Shown: positions 1-6,623 of the stretch, piece after piece | How positions within the stretch are numbered: the first letter of the stretch is position 1 | How the letters are laid out: the number at the start of each line of letters is the position of its first letter | Origin: Geminocystis sp. NIES-3709 | Lineage (GTDB): Bacteria > Cyanobacteriota > Cyanobacteriia > Cyanobacteriales > Cyanobacteriaceae | Length of the DNA: 32,475 bases | NCBI RefSeq assembly: GCF_001548115.1 | Contig: NZ_AP014826.1 | Coordinates: 1 to 32,475, forward strand | Direction: 5' to 3' | Made by a program: the position numbers and the translations under genes | The notes under the pieces: generated by a model | Seen by the model: the letters and a program-made list of their open reading frames with translations, nothing else | The model's database searches: none | Told to the model about the DNA's origin: nothing

Positions 1-119
1 ATTGCAGAAGATATGGCACTAACAGGAAAACCTAAAGCTCCTCCAATATCTTCTGCGATAGGTAGATTATCTACAAATCTGATAGGTTTTCGTTGAAAGT
101 CGTAAACATGAGTCGGCAT
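1..119 (-). CDS. Partial hypothetical protein (N-terminus only)
   Basis: The reading frame opens with an ATG at 119, two bases after the stop of the upstream endolysin gene, and runs off the left edge of the window. About 39 residues are visible, starting MPTHVYDFQRKPIRFVDN. It is the most promoter-distal gene of the late operon that can be seen. The coding sequence contains an 11-bp inverted repeat (GCAGAAGATAT at 4-14 and its complement at 47-57). I do not recognise the family. Confidence 0.55.
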   Translation of the reverse strand, partial: MPTHVYDFQRKPIRFVDNLPIAEDIGGALGFPVSAISSA

Positions 120-121
120 AA

Positions 122-895
122 TTAGCACCCCAACACTTTTCTTGTTATTCCCCACCAATGTAACCTATCTTTATAGCCATTAAGTCCGCCGTTAATTCTT
201 CTTGTTATCTGTTGAAATGCCTCAATATTATGTTTATCGGCAATAACATTAAGTTTTCTGCTATTCCAGTACCAACCTGCGATACGAGGTGCATTATCTG
301 GGGTCGCCGCCAATTCTGGTCGGTTTATCAGGTCAAGTCCCAATTCTCGCCCTGCCACACCATAGTTATGCCTTCCAGTTAACTGTATTAGTCCCCTGCC
401 TTTGAACCGTTTACCGTCCCCTGCATAGATATTGCCTAAGTCTTTACGCCATTCATAAGCCTGTCCAGATGCCAATTCCTGATTCCATTGCATACCACCC
501 GACTCATGAAATATCTGAGCAAGAAAAGTAGATTGTCGTTTACAAGTGTCTATTTTAAATTCTGCAAAAGTCTTGTTAAGTCCATCAATATATTTTTCTG
601 CCAATATCTTGTTAATTCCCATTTTTAGTAATTTATCCAAAGGCAGTCGGCGAAATAAATCATCAGGTAAATTGTTAGTGTCAAGATGTGGGATAAATAG
701 CCATGCTGGACTCTTAATGAGGTCAGATGATACAATTTGAAGATGCTGTGCTTTATGGTCTAAAATTTCTGATACTGATACTAAAGTCTCTGGCTTTAAG
801 AACTGTTTTTCATTATAGGTGACGTTGCTAGAGTCTTTGGGTTCTTTGGTAAACTTTGCTATAGTAGGTAATGTTACTCTTATCGTATGTGCCAT
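122..895 (-). CDS. GH19 chitinase-like endolysin
   Basis: A 257-aa protein whose C-terminal two thirds match the glycoside hydrolase 19 fold used by phage lysins to cut peptidoglycan (or chitin-like) glycan chains. The catalytic glutamate is probably E131 in the HESGG motif, with E140 as a second acid. FKGRGLIQLTGRHNY (165-179) and ITRRINGG (230-237) are hallmark segments. Residues 1-55 resemble the SH3-like wall-binding domain often joined to cyanobacterial GH19 lysins (inference from residue pattern). There is no signal peptide, so release would need a holin or other export. It lies at the end of the late operon, next to two small membrane-protein genes, as expected for a lysis module. Confidence 0.88.
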   Translation of the reverse strand: MAHTIRVTLPTIAKFTKEPKDSSNVTYNEKQFLKPETLVSVSEILDHKAQHLQIVSSDLIKSPAWLFIPHLDTNNLPDDLFRRLPLDKLLKMGINKILAEKYIDGLNKTFAEFKIDTCKRQSTFLAQIFHESGGMQWNQELASGQAYEWRKDLGNIYAGDGKRFKGRGLIQLTGRHNYGVAGRELGLDLINRPELAATPDNAPRIAGWYWNSRKLNVIADKHNIEAFQQITRRINGGLNGYKDRLHWWGITRKVLGC

Positions 896-901
896 AGTAT
901 T

Positions 902-1054
902 ATGTTTAAGTATCGTTATTGGTTTTACGGTTTAGGTTATGTCCTGTCATTGCTGATATTTACTAAATTTGAGTCAATCCCGATCGTTACTGTTACCTAT
1001 GTCGGTGGTATAGTCGGCTTAGAGTATAGCCTACGGCAGAGAATGAGTCAGTAA
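902..1054 (+). CDS. Small 50-aa membrane protein on the opposite strand (holin candidate)
   Basis: This 50-aa frame (start MFKYRYWFYGLGYVLSLL) fills the 160-base gap between two minus-strand late genes but runs on the plus strand. The minus strand of the gap has no open frame. It shows two hydrophobic stretches, about residues 7-20 and 27-40, separated by a short polar turn, and a positively charged C-terminus (SLRQRMSQ). Two-helix topology and position next to the endolysin fit a holin. The opposite orientation and the lack of a clear ribosome binding site argue for caution. If real, it needs its own plus-strand promoter, which I could not identify. Confidence 0.5.
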   Translation: MFKYRYWFYGLGYVLSLLIFTKFESIPIVTVTYVGGIVGLEYSLRQRMSQ

Positions 1055-1055
1055 A

Positions 1056-1397
1056 TCAAAAGATTTGAGTATCTACCTCATCATCATCAGTTGTCATAGT
1101 AGTAAAAGCAGTTCTGTCCGTATGTCTATTTTTCCTAATAACATAGCCATGCTTCCTATTGCTGAACTCCTCAAGGTCTTCTATTTTGTCCTTAAGAATA
1201 CTGTATTTCAACTGTGCTACTTCAGAGCGATGCTTAAGTAGTTGCTCTATGTTGTCAATGGCAACCTCACAAGCATCCATTTTCTTCTCCAAAAGTAAAA
1301 TGTGATTACTATTCTCAGAACGCCGTTGCAACCACCACAAATAAAGAGGTACAACAGCTATCACTATAATCTCTATAGGCTTTAACCAATCCATCAC
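1056..1397 (-). CDS. Membrane-anchored coiled-coil protein (holin/spanin-like)
   Basis: 113 aa with one N-terminal hydrophobic segment (about residues 8-22, IEIIVIAVVPLYLWW), then a charged helical region with heptad-like leucines (about 30-75), then a polar, aspartate-rich tail. One membrane anchor plus a coiled coil beside an endolysin gene is typical of accessory lysis proteins (holin-associated or i-spanin-like), but no family is recognisable. Its start overlaps the stop of the upstream gene by four bases (ATGA), so the two are translated together. Confidence 0.6.
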   Translation of the reverse strand: MMDWLKPIEIIVIAVVPLYLWWLQRRSENSNHILLLEKKMDACEVAIDNIEQLLKHRSEVAQLKYSILKDKIEDLEEFSNRKHGYVIRKNRHTDRTAFTTMTTDDDEVDTQIF

Positions 1398-1768
1398 ACT
1401 CCCTCACATTTTACTATTACACCGTTATACTTGACACAATGGTTGGGTAATAAAACTACAGCCGATGGTGGATTAATTAACTTACTTTCATCCATCTGCA
1501 ATAATTCTATACAACAGTTGTCAAAAGTAGCTTTATCCCAATCAGTTCCATAATATTGGTCATTGGCATAGTGATAGATACCCCATCTCCTAAAACCTTT
1601 AGGACGAGCCTGCCAATGCAACAACACGAAATCTTTATACTTCTGAGCTAAGTTAAACCTGTTGATGATACTGTTAAAGTCAAGGATTAACGCCTGTCTT
1701 TGCAAAATAACATCATCCCACCACACCTTAAATCTTCTGTCCGATAGCTTGATAATTTTCTGTCTCAT
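1394..1768 (-). CDS. Hypothetical late-operon protein, 124 aa
   Basis: Unrecognised soluble protein rich in tryptophan and tyrosine (VWWDDV near residue 15; GFRRWGIYHYANDQYYGTDW at about 58-77). It ends in a hydrophobic beta-like stretch (PSAVVLLPNHCVKYNGVIVK). An AGAGG ribosome binding site precedes the ATG in the eight-base gap after the upstream gene. Its stop overlaps the start of the membrane coiled-coil gene. Position between structural and lysis genes suggests a minor virion or lysis accessory protein, but this is inference only. Confidence 0.6.
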   Translation of the reverse strand: MRQKIIKLSDRRFKVWWDDVILQRQALILDFNSIINRFNLAQKYKDFVLLHWQARPKGFRRWGIYHYANDQYYGTDWDKATFDNCCIELLQMDESKLINPPSAVVLLPNHCVKYNGVIVKCEGV

Positions 1769-1776
1769 GTAACCTC

Positions 1777-2229
1777 TTAGGGGGTAGGTGAATCAGTAAT
1801 ACCTAAATAATCAATTTTAACCACCTGATAGGCATATATAAGGATATTATCTACGTTGTTGTCAGGAGTAATTTTTAACTTATAGCGACTATCTAGTACA
1901 AGAAAAGGTAAAGTCATACAGGCACAATCTCCTGATAACTCAAATTCATGAAGAGCGACTCCAGTATCAGCAGACCGCACTATTTGTACAGTGACTCCAC
2001 CTCTTGTCGGTTGTGCTTCTGACAACGTCCAGATAGTATTTATTGCCACTGGATACCCCAATAAAGCTAAATCAATTATCTTACTATTACCTGAAGGAAT
2101 AAACCCCGTATCTATCAAAATATATTCCTGTACTGGATTAACAGGAATATTTAGTCCATGTCGCAGATATGTTTTTATTTGGGCAGTACCTGACTGAATA
2201 CTATTGTCAGTTAATTGTAAATTTGCCAT
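1777..2229 (-). CDS. Putative virion protein, 150 aa, N-terminal LQLTD
   Basis: Mostly beta-type sequence without membrane segments. The N-terminus reads MANLQLTDNS, repeating the LQLTD peptide found at the C-termini of the proteins at 10347 and 11233. The start is fixed by a strong AGGAGG site and a TAATG overlap with the upstream gene. C-terminal segments such as ILIYAYQVVKIDYLG look like paired strands. The neighbouring protein encoded upstream has similar beta-rich character, so both may be parts of one virion substructure. No family is recognised. Confidence 0.6.
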   Translation of the reverse strand: MANLQLTDNSIQSGTAQIKTYLRHGLNIPVNPVQEYILIDTGFIPSGNSKIIDLALLGYPVAINTIWTLSEAQPTRGGVTVQIVRSADTGVALHEFELSGDCACMTLPFLVLDSRYKLKITPDNNVDNILIYAYQVVKIDYLGITDSPTP

Positions 2230-2735
2230 TAAAATCCTCCTAAAAAGGGTAAAGGTTCTGAAGTACCACCGCCACTAGGTAAAGCAATAGGAGGTAATGG
2301 TGGTGGTAATCCTAGCGACAGAGAGGCTAACACTTGCACAATATAATCTAAAATATCTTGTGGTATTGGCTCTGCATTATCTACCTCTAATTCTTCCAGT
2401 TTATCCATGACATTTTCCAAAGTTACACGACTATATATCGCCCATATTTCTATATAATTATTTACAGAAGTAGTGAAAGCACCATAAATATTATAGTCAA
2501 TCAACTGTAGTTCTTGAGGGATACTATAAATTACTACAGTATCCATAGTAAAGGATTCTGTGAGACGTACTAATCTATTAGTAGTAGGAGATAATTCTAA
2601 TTGCAAGTAAAAGTCTATTTCTACTTCTCCCACTGTGTCAGGACACAACATATATAATGCCGTTGCACCATTACAATAAGCAGTATTGTTAATAACTGAA
2701 GCTGTAGGAGTTCCGTTAAATATCCTCGTTGCCAT
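2229..2735 (-). CDS. Putative virion protein with proline/glycine-rich tail, 168 aa
   Basis: Beta-rich protein (about residues 1-110), then an acidic helix (VMDKLEELEVDNAEPIPQ), then a hydrophobic helix (ILDYIVQVLASLSLGL) and a Pro/Gly-rich C-terminus (LPPPLPPIALPSGGGTSEPL). The flexible tail could act as a linker to the next component. It overlaps the upstream gene by 20 bases and the downstream gene by one base. Function unknown; assignment to the virion rests on operon position. Confidence 0.6.
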   Translation of the reverse strand: MATRIFNGTPTASVINNTAYCNGATALYMLCPDTVGEVEIDFYLQLELSPTTNRLVRLTESFTMDTVVIYSIPQELQLIDYNIYGAFTTSVNNYIEIWAIYSRVTLENVMDKLEELEVDNAEPIPQDILDYIVQVLASLSLGLPPPLPPIALPSGGGTSEPLPFLGGF

Positions 2736-3132
2736 TAGGTTTATCTATAGTAAATCTGTTTTCTCCTCTATAATCAAGGCAATGATAGCCAATGTTGCTT
2801 TGAAGGGCTGTTCTCAATTCCTTGATATATTCCAAAAGCCTATCAGTAGGACGATAAGGGATATAACGTCTAGTAGTAGCCACACCAGTTTGATTGGCTG
2901 GTTCAGGATAAGTAATTTCTGCTTTCCTTAAATTTGTGACAGCCCCCCATAGCTTAGTTTTAGTATCACTGACGGCTCTTGCTGATAATAGAGGAGTAAT
3001 AGGTATTAGAGGATCTCCGTTGCCGTCTAAGTATATCCTGTCACTTGTTATCTTGTTACTGCCGTCATCTGCTGTATAGATAAATTTGTAGTCTATCCAT
3101 TTTTTAGTGGCACGGGGTGGTTCTGCACTCAT
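2716..3132 (-). CDS. Hypothetical late-operon protein, 138 aa
   Basis: Soluble protein with a basic N-terminus (PPRATKKWIDYKFIYTADDGS) and a central helix (VSDTKTKLWGAVTNLRKAEI). The segment TTRRYIPYRPTDRLLEYIKE lies near residues 86-105. It overlaps the upstream gene by four bases (ATGA) and the downstream gene by 20. I recognise no domain. Short soluble proteins in this part of a late operon are often head-tail connector or tail-completion factors, but nothing in the sequence proves that here. Confidence 0.55.
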   Translation of the reverse strand: MSAEPPRATKKWIDYKFIYTADDGSNKITSDRIYLDGNGDPLIPITPLLSARAVSDTKTKLWGAVTNLRKAEITYPEPANQTGVATTRRYIPYRPTDRLLEYIKELRTALQSNIGYHCLDYRGENRFTIDKPNGNEDI

Positions 3133-3491
3133 AGTTTAAGCATTATCAATTTTAGGTTGCCATCATTGATAAATTCTGGTATCGTCTCACAAGCTACTTT
3201 CTCCTCCTCTAGCAACTGCCAATCAATATCAGTAAAAGGTTTGTAATAGTCTAATTCATAAGTTTTATTCCCAAATTCTAACCGAATACGTCTGCGTCTC
3301 CCAAGCATATTACAAACTGCTTGTTTGTTTCCTACTTCATAATAGCCATCTATATCAAGATAACGGCTAACCGTTAATAAAACTTCTGCCGTTGGTATTG
3401 CTTCTCCTGTTGCTCTATTTATACCAATGATGCTAGGTTTAATACGTTTGTACTTTATCTCTAAATCATTGATATAATCACAGAGCCACAT
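3129..3491 (-). CDS. Hypothetical late-operon protein, 120 aa
   Basis: Soluble protein with alternating strand-like segments. A basic patch RRRRIR occurs around residues 65-70, and the C-terminus is INDGNLKLIMLKL. It shares a one-base TAATG junction with the 260-aa gene upstream and a four-base overlap with the gene downstream, so it is translationally coupled on both sides. No recognisable family; a structural role is inferred only from the operon. Confidence 0.55.
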   Translation of the reverse strand: MWLCDYINDLEIKYKRIKPSIIGINRATGEAIPTAEVLLTVSRYLDIDGYYEVGNKQAVCNMLGRRRRIRLEFGNKTYELDYYKPFTDIDWQLLEEEKVACETIPEFINDGNLKLIMLKL

Positions 3492-4273
3492 TAAATGATA
3501 CCACCACCGTAATATAGTTGAATATTAGGTACGGACTCGCCCTTGTACCCAATACAACGACTGCATTCTACGATACCCTGAGCCGTTGAAACAATAGACC
3601 CTCTGGCACTTACAGGAACATCCCTAGACCCTGCCGATTTACCTTTAAAAGATTCATCGTTATTGTAACCAGTACTCATAATCAGTTTACGAGGAGAAAT
3701 ACCACTCCCTGCGGTACAAATTGTATTCTCAGTTTTTGGATCACTGAGTCCACTTTTTTGACACTCAATAATATCCGCCACCCAGTTTGTCTGGAAAGCA
3801 AACGATAATCTTACCGTCCCAATTTCACTAACATCGGAAACATACTCGTAGTTAACTGCTTCTTTTTTAATACTACCTTTAACTACAGTGTAAAGACTTT
3901 CTTGAGCTGGAACAGCAATAGAAGGAGGTACTTGTCCCCATTCTTCCCCTAAAAGGTTAAGGCAAATTGCTTCATCGTCTCCTTCACCCGGAGCTATATT
4001 GCTAAGAATACCGGGCATTAATCTGGCGGCGACAGTTTGGATGTCTCCGACTTTACCAACAGGATACAATAATTTACGTCCATCCTCAAAAATAGCCTCT
4101 AATCGTCTTGGCTTAAAAGCAATTCCGCCCCCACAAGTACCACCCGCTCTTGCTTGATAAATACTAGCAATGGCTGGCGCACCTGTCTGTATCTTGATTC
4201 CTAAATTTTTAATGGTTATGCCTAAATCGCTGACATACTCATTAATCATATACTTCGTATTAAACGATCCCAT
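3491..4273 (-). CDS. Putative structural protein, 260 aa
   Basis: Beta- and glycine-rich protein with several cysteines (for example GGTCGGGIAF near residue 47 and ECSRCIGY near 240) that could bind metal or form disulfides. The ribosome binding site is exceptional: AGGAGGTGAT, complementary to essentially the whole 16S anti-Shine-Dalgarno, just before ATAAATG. High expression is therefore likely, as expected for a main virion component. I see no capsid or tail-tube signature that I can name. Confidence 0.6.
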   Translation of the reverse strand: MGSFNTKYMINEYVSDLGITIKNLGIKIQTGAPAIASIYQARAGGTCGGGIAFKPRRLEAIFEDGRKLLYPVGKVGDIQTVAARLMPGILSNIAPGEGDDEAICLNLLGEEWGQVPPSIAVPAQESLYTVVKGSIKKEAVNYEYVSDVSEIGTVRLSFAFQTNWVADIIECQKSGLSDPKTENTICTAGSGISPRKLIMSTGYNNDESFKGKSAGSRDVPVSARGSIVSTAQGIVECSRCIGYKGESVPNIQLYYGGGII

Positions 4274-4305
4274 TTATATCACCTCCTGTGTGACCTTTAG
4301 ATTAC

Positions 4306-4629
4306 TTAGGCTTCTGCCACTAATGCAGCGCCAGTCGCATCAATAGACACATCAAAAGACATAGTATAAGCCTGACGAACACTATCAATACCGATACCTT
4401 GAGGATTAGCTTTAGTTACCGTCATTTTAGTAGGTCTATTTGCAGTACTTAAAGCTAAAACTTTGGATGCAATGGTATCAAGAAGCACACGAGCTAATTC
4501 ACGCCCGTCACCAGTAGCAGGGTCTGCCTCAACCGAAGTCAATCCTGCTAAATCTTCTAAAGGAATGACAACATCTGTACCGTCAATGGTTAATCCGGGA
4601 AATAATTGGGCTGGAGTAATATTTGCCAT
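4306..4629 (-). CDS. Putative virion protein, 107 aa, paralogue of the gene at 10347
   Basis: Compact acidic protein. Its pattern TPAQLFPGLTIDGTDVVIPL at the N-terminus, a central helix (GRELARVLLDTIASKVL) and a C-terminal strand pair (IDSVRQAYTMSFDVSID) match, in order, TPSNIFPNLNLDGNNLIIPL, a helix and DTIRLRYSISFDVIIG of the protein at 10347. The two are clearly paralogues. No Shine-Dalgarno is visible before the ATG. The C-terminus lacks the LQLTD peptide seen on the other copy. Likely a repeated structural subunit; exact role unknown. Confidence 0.65.
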   Translation of the reverse strand: MANITPAQLFPGLTIDGTDVVIPLEDLAGLTSVEADPATGDGRELARVLLDTIASKVLALSTANRPTKMTVTKANPQGIGIDSVRQAYTMSFDVSIDATGAALVAEA

Positions 4630-4686
4630 AATTGGTTTTTGTTAATTGTTAATTAATTACACTATAACAAATCAATTTTATAGGTG

Positions 4687-4908
4687 TCAAGGACGATAAT
4701 TATCAATTTCTTCTAATATTTCCTCTATTGTTTTTTTTAGCTGATAAGATATTTGACAAGCAATTTCTTTAGCAAATTCTATATTGTAGTAGGCGATTCC
4801 ATTATTAATTATTATCCCTATAGGATATTTTTTAGTAAAATAATCTCTTATAAACCATGTACTTTTTCCTAATATTTTGCTTAATGCAGTTGCTTTTATT
4901 AATCTCAT
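4687..4908 (-). CDS. Small HTH-like protein (excisionase/MerR type)
   Basis: 73 aa. The start (MRLIKATALSKILGKSTWFIRDYF) resembles the helix-turn-helix of small MerR/excisionase-type DNA-binding proteins, followed by a strand-like wing (YPIGIIINNGIAYY) and an acidic helix (TIEEILEEIDNY). It is divergent from the gene at 5065 across a very AT-rich 156-base spacer, so it may regulate itself and that neighbour. The pair interrupts the minus-strand structural block, as a moron would. The HTH call is by pattern only. Confidence 0.5.
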   Translation of the reverse strand: MRLIKATALSKILGKSTWFIRDYFTKKYPIGIIINNGIAYYNIEFAKEIACQISYQLKKTIEEILEEIDNYRP

Positions 4909-5064
4909 ACCGTTATACGACTTAGTAGTGTAGAGAATTTAATTATTTAACTACTATATTTATATAATTATACTATAATTTATTTTAATTTTAATACTTA
5001 ATAGATTGCTCTTAATAATAAATAAAGATTAAAATAGAATATCATTGATACTTAAATAAAAAAT

Positions 5065-5394
5065 ATGGCTAGAACGACAATAGTAGCAGAATATCAAACT
5101 GATAATGGAAAAACAGTAGCAATTAGATTTAATTATGAGCAAAACGTTGAAAACAGGTTACAAATAGGTGGATTAACTGCTGTCAGTGGACAATGTCGAA
5201 TCATAATACCTAGAAAGACATTAAAACCACGCTTTATAGACAAAGCATCGGGTTTCTCCAATGAAAAAACTGAGAGAATTTATTTTAAAACCCACGAGGC
5301 TTGGAAAGACTACATTGAAGCCAATTATCAATATATTCGTAAGGTTTGTGGGGAGTGCATTGGATGTAGTGCTTTAGGGTTTATCTATGGTTAG
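5065..5394 (+). CDS. Hypothetical protein, 109 aa, moron candidate
   Basis: The only sizeable plus-strand gene inside the late block. It starts MARTTIVAEYQTDNGKTVAI and reads as a beta-rich N-terminal half (about 1-60) followed by a helix (HEAWKDYIEANYQYIRKV) and a C-x2-C pair (GECIGCSALG) near the end. It converges on the 410-aa gene, overlapping its stop by four bases. Having its own upstream AT-rich promoter region and the opposite orientation suggests expression independent of the late operon. Family unknown. Confidence 0.55.
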   Translation: MARTTIVAEYQTDNGKTVAIRFNYEQNVENRLQIGGLTAVSGQCRIIIPRKTLKPRFIDKASGFSNEKTERIYFKTHEAWKDYIEANYQYIRKVCGECIGCSALGFIYG

Positions 5395-6623
5395 GGATAC
5401 CAATGGGCTTTATTACACCAATGTTTTTTGTCCCTGTCCCATCCCATTAATACAGCTTTGTAAAGTTTGCATTGTCCCTTCCAGAAAGTGCCGTCCTCAA
5501 AGAATTGTGGGTAAACTGCCTTGATTTCAACATCTTTAGTTAAGGCATTCACCCATTGTGAAACTTGATTATTGACAAAAGTAAAACAGTCATCTTTATT
5601 TTTATGCTCAGTGTAAATTTGGCATTTTTGAATAGGTCTAACAGCTTCATCATTATTTCTAATCTTAAACCAAATTTCTATTAAAGTATTGCCAAAAGTG
5701 AAGGTATCAGGCAACACCGACTTCAGCAACTGATTAGATATTATGTCAATGTCGATCGGCGAAGGCAAGGTAAAGTATTTAGGTTTTTTGTTAATATTCC
5801 AGTCAAGATTGCGATACCAGATTTGTAGTTGGTCTGCCTTATATCCTTCAAGGTCATCAAACATAGTAATAGGTACACCACACTCGTCGTTGAAAGATAC
5901 AGTCATTGGGGGTAAATCGTCATTTTCTAAAGTGCGACTACAATCAATAATATTGATGTTACCAACTGAGATTAAGCCTGTAACATCAAAACCATCAGTT
6001 TTTGCCGTAGCACCATAATAAATAGCCAATTGATTAATAGCTTTAAGAGTAGGAATAGGCATAGGCGGAGCATCATCGGCAAAACTCATAAATACAACTG
6101 CTAGTTTATCAATGGTATTTTGGGGTTCTTCCATACCCTCTATTTCCTCTGTTTCATCAGCAACAAGTTCAGCAAAAAGATTAGTTAAAAATTGAGAAAG
6201 ATTAATTTGTGTATAAGAACAAATGTTCACTTCATCATCGTAAAAAGGCTTTGCCAATAATCCCCCATATTTACGATTTGCCAACGACTTTGTAACTGTA
6301 TTCGCTACCATAAACTCTGTATCCGAAGATGTAGAACCCAACTGTTGTGGTAAACTGCGACTAGGTAAAATTGGAGAGACAACAAATATGTTACTATATT
6401 GATTATATATGTTTGTGTTAGTATGCCTTATAACATTATATTGACTATAATTGTTTGTAACATTAATAGGTGGTGACGGTGGTAAGCTAGGCGGTAAAAC
6501 TGGCTTTTTAGGAACTGTGCCATCAGCAACAGGGGGAACTTCTAAACTATACTCTATAATTTTACCTGCCACATAAGATGCTAATGCTGATCCTAGTATT
6601 GCTAATCCGATTGGTATTGGCAT
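5391..6623 (-). CDS. Putative virion protein with hydrophobic N-terminus, 410 aa
   Basis: The N-terminus is hydrophobic (IPIGLAILGSALASYVAGKI, about 3-22). A proline-rich linker (about 32-52) and an Asn/Tyr-rich stretch (NYSQYNVI...NQYSN) follow. The rest is a mixed soluble domain with an aromatic C-terminus (CNKAHWYP). The hydrophobic start could be a membrane or membrane-piercing segment, or a buried virion anchor. It is joined to the 860-aa gene by a one-base TAATG overlap, so the two products probably act together. No family recognised. Confidence 0.6.
   Translation of the reverse strand: MPIPIGLAILGSALASYVAGKIIEYSLEVPPVADGTVPKKPVLPPSLPPSPPINVTNNYSQYNVIRHTNTNIYNQYSNIFVVSPILPSRSLPQQLGSTSSDTEFMVANTVTKSLANRKYGGLLAKPFYDDEVNICSYTQINLSQFLTNLFAELVADETEEIEGMEEPQNTIDKLAVVFMSFADDAPPMPIPTLKAINQLAIYYGATAKTDGFDVTGLISVGNINIIDCSRTLENDDLPPMTVSFNDECGVPITMFDDLEGYKADQLQIWYRNLDWNINKKPKYFTLPSPIDIDIISNQLLKSVLPDTFTFGNTLIEIWFKIRNNDEAVRPIQKCQIYTEHKNKDDCFTFVNNQVSQWVNALTKDVEIKAVYPQFFEDGTFWKGQCKLYKAVLMGWDRDKKHWCNKAHWYP

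Noticed and set aside
1424-1434. TTGACACAAT at the left end of the window
   Set aside because: Lies inside the coding sequence of the 124-aa gene with no -10 box at a suitable distance; probably chance.
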